DNA of 64,000 nucleotides from Euglena gracilis. Lineage: Eukaryota > Euglenida > Euglenophyceae > Euglenales. The notes below the pieces were generated by a model that did no database searches, was not told the DNA's origin, and saw nothing but the letters and a program-made list of their open reading frames with translations. The stretch is from the NCBI GenBank assembly GCA_039621445.1, contig CP154956.1:97716406-97780405 (forward strand), given 5' to 3'. Position numbers and translations under genes: made by a program. Positions 52,730 to 63,400 of this stretch are shown here, piece by piece; positions within the stretch are counted from its first letter, which is position 1; the number at the start of each line of letters is the position of its first letter.

Positions 52730-53158
52730 AGTGTACGTCCAAAGCTTTCCCTTTTCCCCTTTTTGGAACTTTCTGTAAAAGCCTTTCGCTTTCGCCTTGG
52801 TGCGCAGCCTACTTATGGTAGGGAAAAGTCTTTGGAGTAACGAAAAGTGGTTTTCCCCTTTTCTTCCCAATTCCCCAAGAAGCAAAGCACAAAGCAAAGA
52901 TTCAGAAGTTTTCTTCTGAGATCAAAGTTGATTGTTCTGAGGGTTTTTCCCTCTGACAAAACCAATGGTGAAACTTGGAGATTGTGAGAGTAAAGAATAC
53001 CACCTGTGGGGGAAGGAGAGAAAAGTGCTGACGTGTCCAGGGGCAGATCCCAGAAGGGTCTGCCACGATCTTACCAGCTGTGGGTTTCCACAGTGGTGCG
53101 ACCGTCACAGAACCCACTCTGCAGATATCCTACAGAGCTGGGACGTGCCTGGTACACA
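52730..53158 (-). repeat. Element B 5' LTR
   Basis: 429 bp, same sequence as 36340-36768. It is followed outside by the CGCTG target duplication at 53159-53163 and then by A' leader sequence. The promoter should be here, but no TATA-type element was confidently located. Confidence 0.9.
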
Positions 53159-53163
53159 CGCTG

Positions 53164-54598
53164 TCGGAAGTCGTCGGAGGAACGGCACCGCCGAGCACAA
53201 CAAGAGGAGAAGTGAGCCGCCGAGGAGCTGCTCTGTCCTTCCTTCTGACCGCCTGACTGGACCCGGTCTGACCCACTCCTTTGTGTTACAAAGGCCAGCC
53301 ATACAAAAGAAAGTACAACCCCCGGAGCCAAGGGAACCCATTCAAGTGTGAAAAGCCATAACGTGAGCCTGTGAGCACATCGCCATGACTGAGTCACCAT
53401 TGCCTGAACAAGAGCCTGAGCTCAAGTCCACTCTACAGGACATCGAGGAGAAGCGGAAGGACCTCGAGCTCAGAGTCTTCGTCCAAGGACTCGTCAACCC
53501 CTCTCATTTCACCGTTCACACCCCACTCTTTTTGGGAGAAGAGGATTGAGAAGTTCAAGGGTAGCTTGGAGTTGAAAGAAAGTTCTGTGACCTATCCCGT
53601 TGCCTTCGTTTGGTGGTTCGGACCTTGTAGCCTTTCTGAAAGGGTTTGAACGTTGGGTTGCGTTTTTCTGGTGTGAAAAGTGCCCCAGAAGCTTTCCAGT
53701 TGGATTGGCTCATCCAATGTGTTGTTCCCAAGTACAGAAAGGTTGTTGAGAAGGTTGTTGTGGAGCAGCCCCAGCTTGACGAATGCTTTTGGCATTATAC
53801 CAACTGTTTCCGAAGCTCGCGAACGACCTCACGCTTCAGGAGTCCCTTGACCATCTCCAGTCCCTTTCAGCCACCCCAGGCCCAACCACAGTGAAAAGTT
53901 TGTTGGTTGAGTTTGAGGAGGTGACAGCCAGAATGTCAAAGGGAGCTGTGGGAGACCAGGAAAAGTACCTCTACCTCTCAAAGAAAATTCACCCCAAGAT
54001 GTTTTCTGAGTTGAGACAAGACAGGTACTACAAAAGGAGGACAGAAACTTATGAGGACTTGAAAGATTGCTTGCTGGAAAAGGCCCAAGAAGGTTGGCTG
54101 GAACGTCTTCTTTTAAAGAAAATTTCGCTGCATACTCTCCAGGAAACACACCAGCCACAAAAATCCCAAGGAGACTTTCCAGTGGTTGATTTCAGGTTTC
54201 TTCATCTTTCAAGCCTTCAAGTTTTTCCCAGTTTCAAGACAAAGGAAAAGGCAAAGGAGTTTACCCCAAAGGCAAAGGAAGTGGTCCTGCCAAAGGCAAT
54301 GGCAAAGGCAAGGGTTTTTCCTATGTGCAAGGTGGGCAAATTCAGCCCAACCAACCTGGACCCCCTCAGTTTTCTGTTTCTCTTTGTTGTAAGCTTAGTG
54401 GAAAGAAAGGTCATTATGAGGACAAATGTTGGACAAAACAAAAGGAGGAAAGAAAAGTCAAAGCAAAGGAGAAAAGTTCACCGCCATCCTCACAAAGACC
54501 CACAACTTCAACCAGATTCAGCGAAAAAGAGGTAAATTGGCACACTCCACATTTTGAAAGGTACATCCCTCATCACCAATGTGACATTCAATGGGACC
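53164..54598 (+). pseudogene. A' leader and Gag, interrupted by B upstream
   Basis: Continuation of the element whose LTR is at 35842. The leader matches A at 15250-15490. Gag starts at 53386 (MTESPLPEQEPEL...) but is frameshifted several times. The longest intact part is 53783-54535, with LANDLTLQESLDHLQSL and KMFSELRQDRYYKRR. The zinc knuckle near 54380-54430 reads CCKLSGKKGHYEDKC, with Ser in place of the second Cys. The protease leader at 54551-54598 lacks the foldback insertion found in A and is then cut by the M3 element. Confidence 0.7.
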
Positions 54599-54913
54599 TT
54601 GAAAAGAAGGACACCGAGCACGAAGCACGAAGACCTTGTGAGCCCTGTAAAAGAAAATTCAAAGGCTCTCGGGCCGAAAATGCGCGCCAGGGGGGGCAGG
54701 GGGGGACCCCCCCAGGGGCAAGAAGTCACGTCGCCAAGGCGGAGCAGCATCGTCAGCCAACTCCGGCGAGGCGGCGCTAAGCAGGGAACTCCTAACCCAA
54801 CGCACCAAAACAATCCAAACACCGCCGGCGAGCAAGGCATGGCCTCGCAAGGTCTTTGTGCTTCGCCCCCGGCGTCCCTTCCTTCCTGGCCAGTTGTCCT
54901 CGAGGGAGTACGA
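54599..54913. mobile_element. M3: family M element inserted in A'
   Basis: Right arm at 54847-54913 (AAGGTCTTTGTGCTTCGCC, ending CTCGAGGGAGTACGA). The left arm is degenerate at 54605-54640 (CACCGAGCACGAAGCACGAAG). The core is in reverse orientation to M1 (TGGCCTCGCAAGG near 54840). About 315 bp. It ends the recognisable A' sequence. Confidence 0.5.
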
Positions 54914-57200
54914 AAAATTGCCCTGGCAAGCCAAAATCCTACCCATTTTTGTCCATTTTCACCCATTTTTGCACCCCACGCGAGAAACCGCTTCCGTCCA
55001 GTTTGACGGGGCGGCCAATTTGGCCGGACCCCTGGCCGGACGCTCCGCCCTGAAGGAGTGGGAAACTCTCGCCGAAGCAGTGGCACTGCCTGGGCGACCG
55101 ATTTTTTTCCCTTTCTCTCAGTGCAACGCGCCGGGCCAAAAAAAGTAATTGCCCCCCAAAAGAGGCAAAAAGAATGCCATTTTGGGCATTTTTGGGGGCA
55201 GATTTCTTTCAAAAATGAAACGCTTGATTCTGAGTGGGCTGGAAGAGGGACGGGGCTGTTGCCCCCCCTAAATCTGGATAGCCTGTCCTCTCATCGGCCT
55301 CCCTTCCCGGAACCCTCAGTGGATGGCGCTGGCGATATTTTTCAAAATAACATGGTGGGGGGGGGGGTCGTTGTTGGACAACGTTTCGTGCCCTCTATTT
55401 GAGAGGATCATTGTCACGTGAAAAAATGCTGAAGCCTGCAAAATGAAATGATGTTGACAATTTTGAACAACAAAAATGGATGAAACATCTCGCCAATCAC
55501 CACCCCATCTACAAATGAATATGAACACTGAAAATGCTGTCAGATCCCACAACAAAGGATGGGGATCAACAACTTGCATCGCCTGTTTGCTTGGATGCAA
55601 TCCGGCAAAAGGTTCCGCCGGTTGTGGGTGGCGCCACACTTGCCGTTCTGGTCCAGCGCTGCTCACGAACACGGGGTCACGATGTGCGCCACTGGCCTCT
55701 GCCAGGGCACCGCGGGCCGGGGTTCCAACGTAAACAGAAACCAATTTTCATTCATGCATGAACCCACCCCTTCCCAGAGGACGTTGACCTCTCTGCCAAA
55801 TTGGCGAGAAAGTTGGGGCCGGGACTTTTTTCTGTCAGTTGATGATATGCTGTAATTCACTCAACGAAAGACTTGGGGAATTCCCGTGCGAAAAAAAAAA
55901 TTGTGGCATTGCTTCACAAATAAAGCAATGCCAAATAACGGGGCGGGGTGCCCCGTTACTGGCACCATCTTTTTGACCTTCCCCCCCGCCCTATTATTTG
56001 GGCACTACCTGCCATCATGAAACGTTGGATCCCGCCCCGAATTTTACTACTAATGGACCAACTTGGGGGGATAACTGGTAAAACCCTGCCATACACACAA
56101 ATATGCATGCATGTTTGTATACATATGTGCATGTGTGTACTCGCGGCAGGCAAGAATTGTGGAATATTTTCGTCCTCACCAACGTCTTGGACCAAAAAAA
56201 ACTGGGTGCCCCGTTATTGGAACCATCTTTTTCGGCCTTCCCCCCGCCCCGTTATTCGGGCACTGCCCACTCAAGGGGCACTGTCCCATTATTTGGGGGG
56301 GGGGGGCCGCACGCTTAGCTCTATTTGGTGGTCAGTTGTAGTGATGTCTGGGGTGGCCCGCAGCACCTTTGATTAGGGTGTTTTTGTGCAAAAAAAAAAA
56401 CTTTTGGACTGCCCTTCAGAAAACCGTCAAGAAAAGCATCGATGAAACTATCAGGCATGGTGGACCAAAATTAGGGGGATCGGCGTGCAAAATGGGCAAT
56501 GCGAACAACAAAATGGGGGTTCACCAGCCGCACCCTGTGCATGACACCGGGCTGCGAGCCCAGCATGGGCAGTGAGGGGCGTTGGGCAACCCGCTCAGCT
56601 GGCAGCCTTGCGGAAGATGCTGACGATCCACAGCGTGGCTGTGGAGCTGGAAGCACAGCGGGTAAATATTGACACGGGAGGGGGGGCGAAGCAACGATCG
56701 CAAAAAGCCACGGTTCACCTGCCCAACAATGTGTGGGAATCTGGTCGCACTCTTCAACCGTTGAACGTTCTGACCTGATATCATACTGAAAACAAAGTAC
56801 TGCCCCTTTGAACCCCCCGGGTCCAAATAGAAATTCCCCCCAGCCCAGGGGTGGAGTCGTTTGGACCGGTTCCCGCTTTTGGGAAAGTCAGGGGTCACGG
56901 TTACAGAGACTGTTGGAGGGCTCCCTCATTTGGGAATTCAGGAACAATGAAGGCCCTGTTCCCGACCAATTTAGCCCAAATTCAGGCGTACTGCCCTGCG
57001 TGAACTGCAAGACTTCAGTGTTTTTGAGGATTTTTGTGGTTTGTCTTCTCTCCGGTGATATTTTTGTGAAGTTTCTGCAAAATTTTGAATTTCTGCAATT
57101 CATTTCCTTGTGTCCAAAGTTTCGTCTTTTTTCCCCGAACGTCTTGTTTTCTGGATCTTTTTGGCTGTTCAGGTTAGCATGTCCAATATTTTCATGTAAA
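54914..57200. other. Intergenic region, no gene recognised
   Basis: No protein domain was recognised. Contents: G/C runs; a pair of roughly 63-bp direct repeats (55948-56010 and 56205-56270, each starting GGTGCCCCGTTA and ending with a TTGGGCACT-like word); and an alternating TGTATACATATGTGCATG tract near 56110. Several 100-140 codon frames overlap on both strands around 55560-55740 and 56810-57230 and give no recognisable protein. Confidence 0.45.
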
Positions 57201-57341
57201 TTATGTGGACCAAATCACGCACATGTGGGTGGATGATAATGATTCAAATAAGCACTGGTTGGAAGATTTGAATTTCAGGCGCGGGGGAAATAGCGGTTGG
57301 GCAGTGATGGTGTCTGCTCTGCATCTGCTGAAACGACGCTG

Positions 57342-57473
57342 GCCAGGGATGACTTTCCGCACGCAAGCGCCCTCCTCCTCGAAGAAGACGACGAGTTCGA
57401 CGTGCCACAGCAGCCGGAACGCGTCGTAGCTGAGGTTGGGGCAGGAGAAGACGCGGGGCAGCTGCATCCAGAT
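57342..57473 (-). CDS. VPS26C: VPS26C C-terminal exon
   Basis: Encodes IWMQLPRVFSCPNLSYDAF and RLLWHVELVVFFEEEG, equivalent to IYMVFPRLFTCPTLE in animals. The frame remains open to a stop at 57201; the final residues are uncertain because family members end soon after this point. Confidence 0.6.
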
Positions 57474-60400
57474 CGCGCGCCAGAGGAGTGCCGGCTGGAC
57501 GCCGGCACGCCGGCACGCCAGGACGCTGGCACAGTGGGCAAGCGACTCCAGACACTTGGTGCTTTGGTCGTGTTGTTGGTGTTTGTCGGGATTTGTCGGG
57601 ATTTGTCGGGATTTGTCGGGATTTGTCGCTGGAGGTGCTTGACGGTGGGGGCTCCACTTTATCGCTTGGATTCAACCTCTGCCGTGTGGTGCAGCCTGTG
57701 CGGTTGTTCCTTTCGCAACGGTCAAACGACCAGAATAAATGGACTTTGCCCCTTCCGGGATTTAAGAAATGTGAAAATGCCACAGCGACCCGTCAGTTTC
57801 AACGGGGGGTTTAAAGTGCTCAAGGCAAATTGCTGCCCTCCCCCCCCAGGAAGTTGCTATCGTCCCCAGTTCTGGCCAACCTGCCAGGTGACAGTTTCCC
57901 AGGACGAGGGTCAGCCGATTCATGACCCCCTTTGTCTTTTGTCCCCCTGGCCCTGTTTATCACAGGTAGACGCGGGGTGAGCTGAACGTTGCTTTGTGTG
58001 TTTACTGTGACCTCCTTGTGCTTTGTTGTGCTTGACCTTGTGTGCACCAGATCCAAGAGAGGTGCAAATTTAAATAGATTTTGTCTTTATTTTCTCTTGG
58101 GGTCGGTGTAAACAGGTTGGTCGGTATCAATGTATCCATTCTGTTTTTTTTTCTGAGGGAAGGGTCGGCATAAATGGTCAGCATAAACATGGGGTCGGTC
58201 TAATGGGGGGGGGGGGTTGTTGACTGGGGCTAAACCTAACATTCTGGTGGTCTCAACGGCGGGGGGGGTGGGGGGGACACTGAAACTGCAGCCTCTGACT
58301 GGCACTTTGGGTTCGATGCCACATCACTGGCAGCAGATCCTCTGCTTGGGATGGGCAAATTGCGGCAGACGTCACTACACGCGAGCTGCGTGGTCTGCAC
58401 GTACGATGTCTCGAACGCCGTTTCGCCATCCACCTGGATGCCCTCGATGCGGATGAGGTAGATGTCGATGGTGACGATCCTGCTGGCAGGGGAGTGTGGT
58501 TTGTTGAAGAAGCCGCTGATTTCATGTTCTGTTGCAAGTCAGCAAAGATGGCCAGAATATTCCAAAAACTCCCTCCTATTGAAAACCTGGGTCCTGGGTG
58601 TTTTGAAAATACCTGCCCATGTCTGCGAGATCATTTGGATAGTGAAATGGGGGGGTCTCCGGGGGTTGGTGTGCACACGTATGAGGCATGCAATGCATTC
58701 CGCAACCCCATTCAGTTGGTCGGAGAAAAACTTGACACCCCTGGTTCAGACTGCATTCACGGATGGTGAGAGTCCCGGCCACAGGGCGCCGCAAGCCGCC
58801 GTCCTTGCGGAATAATGTTCGGGACATGGGGTTCACAGGCATGTGGGATTCATGTGCAAATCCACACTGAAACTGCCAGCTAAAAACTGAAAGAACTGTG
58901 GGGGGACCAAAATGGCCGATAAAACACACATTTGGCTCCCAGACACGAAATTTGAGGTGGGGCTCGACCTCTTTCTCTGGCTTCAGGCAGCTCTGATCAC
59001 AACAACTCGGGAACTTTTGATATTTTTCTCTGACATAGTGGCAGCAATGCACCACATCTCATCACTTTCAATTGTTAAACCTGGTTTGGTGGGTTGTCCA
59101 GAGGGGGGGGGGTGCCGATGAGTCAATCAAAATCTGAACCCCCCAAAAATGACCCAAAATATTGTGCCATTTTTTGGCAAATTTGGTGGAAAAATGGAAT
59201 TTGGTGGAAATGGAATTTTTGATTGGTTGGCAACATAAAGAAAAATCCAAAATCAGATTTCGGTCGTTTTCAAAAAAAAAAACGTGTGCAGCCGTTTCGA
59301 CAGGGGGGGGGGGAAATGCGCTCGCCCAACCTCGGAAAAAATGCGCAAAAATGCGCAAAAATGCGCAAAAAAATGCGCAAAAAATGCGCATTTTGGAAAA
59401 AATGCGCAAAAATGTGCAAAATCCGAGAAAAAATGCGCAAAAATCATGAAAATGCAAAAAATACCCAAAAACATGCAAAAATGGCACCAAATTTGAAGAA
59501 ATTATGTAGAATAATGAGGAAAATGTAAGTTTCAAAAAAAGTCGAAAATTTCAAATTTTGCAAAAAATTGCAAAAATGGTCAAAAAATGCGAAAATTTTG
59601 GAAAATCACGAAAAAATGTGCCAAAAAGCGAAAAAATGCGCTGAAAAAAACGAAAAAATGCGCAAAAAATGCGAAAAAATGCGCAAAAATGCGCATTTTT
59701 GGAAAATTTGAAAAAATGCGCAAAAAATGCGCAAAAATTCCAAAAAATTTCTAAACGCATTCCCCCCCCCCTGGTTTCGATTTAGTTCCCCGGGGCTGGT
59801 CGGTTGGTTGGCTGGAGATGGGGGGTTACAAATGGGGGTGCCAAGCCCCCTGTGAAAAGGCATTACCAGGCACAAATCCGTCCACGCTAATGCAGGGGTG
59901 GGCAACAGAAACATGGGCTCAACGTAACACCCTGGCCTCTCAGCACCAAACCACAGGAATGCGCGCGCCCGTCCGCATCCACACACTCGCACATGGTCAA
60001 ATCAGCTGGGACAGGCTCCAACGCAACAACTTCCTGGGGGGGTGCCTGCAAATGGTTTGGTCCGGCGTTCGGATGAGAGCTTGCCGGGCCGGTGACTTGT
60101 CGGGTGATGTCCAGCACGGCGGTCTCCAGGTGGCCCACGATGTCCAGCCGGGGGGCGGGGCCTGGGGGGCGGCGCGCTGCCGGCAGGGACTGCCCAATCT
60201 TAGGCGGCCTAACTCGACACCGAGGCCTGAGACTCGAGATAGCCCGCATCAGTGGCTCCCTCTGCGCTTCTGTGCGCATCTGCGCTTTGGCACAATTTTT
60301 TCCATTACCAAAATAAAACGCTTTGCACTTTAGCGCAAAGCGTTTTATTTTTTGCAATTCAACCTGTGGGTGACCATTGCCGCACTTGCACAATAATAAC

Positions 60401-63400
60401 AACTTTTGTGTCAACATGTGTTTCCATTGCGCCACAGCGCAATGGGCAGGCTTATGAAAAATAGAAAATTAAGAGTTATATTGCGCCAAAGCGCAAGTAG
60501 AAATACAAGCAACGTGGGTGTTGCGCCAAAGCACAATATAACTGCTTGAAACTTATCTCACAACGGAGGGAGAGAACGGCGCTGGTAGAGTTTGAACACC
60601 AAAGGGGATAGAACACAAAATGCAGGACAGGGGGACGGAAGCCTACTCTCGGTCCCGTTGTCTTGAAATTGGGTAAATATTGCGCTTTGGCACAACACCC
60701 ACGCTGCTTTAGAATTTGAATTTCTACTTGGCTTTGGTGCAATATAACTCTTAAATTTTCCTTCTACATAAGCCTGCCCATTGCGCTTTAGCGCAACAGT
60801 TACCAATTTTCAATTGCTTCTTTTCGTCACTGTAGGTGGAGAGAGCAGTCCTGGAAGCATCTCATCACGAGAGCGGACAGAGCTAAGGTGGAGGGAAGCC
60901 TTGCCTGGGACAGGAAGCCAACCCCCTGGTATGCGAAAGCAACATATTTCGTCACCAAGACCGCACACTGGCCGTTCAGGGAGGGGCTTCGGCACACCGT
61001 AACACATCAGAGGGACTCCCATAAGCTCAGGGGCTTCTGTTATGCATTGTGCTTAAGCGCAAATGCTATATATTGCGCTTCAGCGCAATGTAAAACTGTT
61101 GCGCTTAAGCACAATGTCCATAACCATTGCCTCCTGTACTTAGCAGTGTGGGGCCTGGAGTTGCTCACCAGACGTTGGGACAAGACCCTGGGCTTGCCCT
61201 CAATAGCCCCCAACCCATCCACCTGGGTAGTTCCCGCTGTACCACTCCTCGCACTTCAAGCACCCGAGGATCAAAACCTGCGACATCCGTTTTCCCCAAC
61301 TTTTCACAACGTGTGTGTAAACTCCACCCTCTGGACGCCTCAGCTGGCAACTCTTCAGGCACATATCACAGAGCCTAAAAAAACAACAACAAAAAGAGCC
61401 AAATGTCACCCGGACTGTGTACCACCATCTGGGGAACACAGTCAAGGCTTCAAAAACGAGGGACTCACAATGGGGGTTTTTTTGGCCCTTTTTTGGGAAA
61501 ACTCACGTGTCCCGGCGTTCAAATCCAGAGGTTTGAACCTTTTTCAAAATGGTGCACAAGCAGAAAAAAACACCAAACTTGGGCCTGTTCCCCAGGTCCC
61601 AGCATCGGCAAATGATGTTGGGCCTGTTCCCCAGGTCCCAGCATCGGCAAATGATGCACACGCCACCGTGGAGGGTCTCCGCGGAACCAGAGGGTCAATC
61701 AAATGCATGCAGCACACATACAAACACATAAATGCATCAAATGGGAAATATGAGCGACTGTGCCGACAAAATGCATTTGTATTGAACTAAAAATGAAAGC
61801 CCTCTGAAATTGAGAATTCAAAAGGAAACACTCAAATCTTTCAGTCATGGCAGTGGAGGCTGCCCCTGAGCCCCACCTCGTCGAAGGCGCGGCTGTCGAT
61901 GGCGAATGGGACGGGCGCCGACTTCAGCTGTCGGTCCACCCCCTGCCCCGGCACCTGCACGATGAGCTCCACGTGGCCTGGCTGGCGCCGGCCGGCAACC
62001 CCCCCCCCCACACGGCACGACCCGGGCGAGGGTCGGGGGTGTGGTTTGGTATGGGCACGGAAGGGAGAGGCCGAAGCACGGTGCGGCACTCCGTGCACAC
62101 CGGTCGGACACCGGCCTGGCCACACCGGCCTGGCCACACCGGCCTGGCCACACCGGCCTGGCAGGTGGGGGGGGTCCCCCTTTGGACCAGGGGGGAAACC
62201 CCCCCCTCTAACCCGCATACCCTCCTTAGATCGAACCCTGGGATCGTGGTGGATCCAGAATATGTCCGAATATTCAAAGAACGGAGTATTCGAAGACGCC
62301 TTTGCATTCCTCACATCATCTGCATAATTGCAGAACAACGCAAATCACCTCAACCGCGATAAGGCATCACATCGTATCTTTTCTTCTTCACAAAACTCTT
62401 TCCGTAATATGAATTCCATTCATTATAAAAGGGAAGACGCACAATATGGAAATTGACATGGGGAAAGGTTACATGAGCATTTTAGGCTTCAATTTTGAAC
62501 AAAAAAAAATAGGGTGAGGCCAGCATCAGTCAGGTTACTGCACTTCAAGGCCTTGGTGAATGCGCCGCCAGGGCGATACCCCAAGGACCCCCCACAGGAT
62601 TTTGCTTAAGGACCCCCGGGGGGGTGCTGGCTAGCCAATCGGCTAGACACTGGAAAAAATGGACTGGGGGGGCTCCGGGGGTCCCCCAACTGGAAAAAAA
62701 TTTTCCTCCGGCGCTGCGCGCCAAGGTGGAAATGAGGTTTTTAATAGGTTTTTGGCTGATTTTGTTCCAAAATTTCCCAAAAATGGCCAAAAACGGGCAT
62801 CTTTGGCCATTTTTGAGGGTCCCAAAAAAATTCCGGCGCTTCGCGCCGGTCACTGGAAAAAAAAATTCCACTAGCTAGCCCTGCCAGCAGACCCCCCATT
62901 TGCACTCTGCTCTTGGAAGTCTCCCCCCAGAGGCTGATGCTCTGGATGCTTTGTTCCAGATGATGCAAACCAGATGCCTTGTTTGCAATGGACCAACGCT
63001 TCCAGCTGGGGGTGCTCTTCGATTTTGACCCTGCTTTTGAGGAGGACCACACATGAGATTTGATTTCGTCCTTTGCGAAGCAGGGCTGTTTTTTGAGCGA
63101 AAATGTCAAAAATACCACCACCACAGAAACACAGAAGGAACAAATGCTTCGGTGCTGAAGGAGTTTTGACTTAAAAGTCGGCCCAACAGGATGAAAGATG
63201 AGTTGTGGGGACGACCCCCCCCCATCCACCACCCATTGAGGCCTCGCGGGCGGGAATGCTAATCACACAACAAAATGAAATGGAAAGGCACTTTCCAATT
63301 CATTCACAGACCCTCACTGGGCATCCCCCTGGGCCCCGGTCTTCACCTCCACCGCCAGCATGTACTGCACAAACATGAAGGCCCCCCGGCCAGGCTGCCA

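Larger units (their letters stand above)
36340..53158 (-). mobile_element. B: intact-looking 16.8-kb giant Ty3 retrotransposon
   Basis: LTRs at 36340-36768 and 52730-53158 (429 bp each, no difference seen by eye), a CGCTG target duplication at 36335-36339 and 53159-53163, a primer site at 52721-52729 and a polypurine tract at 36769-36780. On the minus strand the order is ORF1/Gag, UAG, Pol, ORF4. Typical Ty3 elements are 5-10 kb; the extra length comes from the ORF1 coiled coil and the 5.4-kb ORF4. Identical LTRs imply very recent insertion. It sits in the leader of A', whose two halves flank it in register with element A (15190-15260). Confidence 0.9.

Noticed and set aside
57581-57630. ATTTGTCGGG tandem repeat as an internal telomere tract
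   Set aside because: Only five units, not a known telomere motif, and inside a gene intron.
59068-59992. Long Lys/Asn- or Phe/Cys/Ala-rich ORFs
   Set aside because: Artefacts of the AAAAATGCGC satellite.
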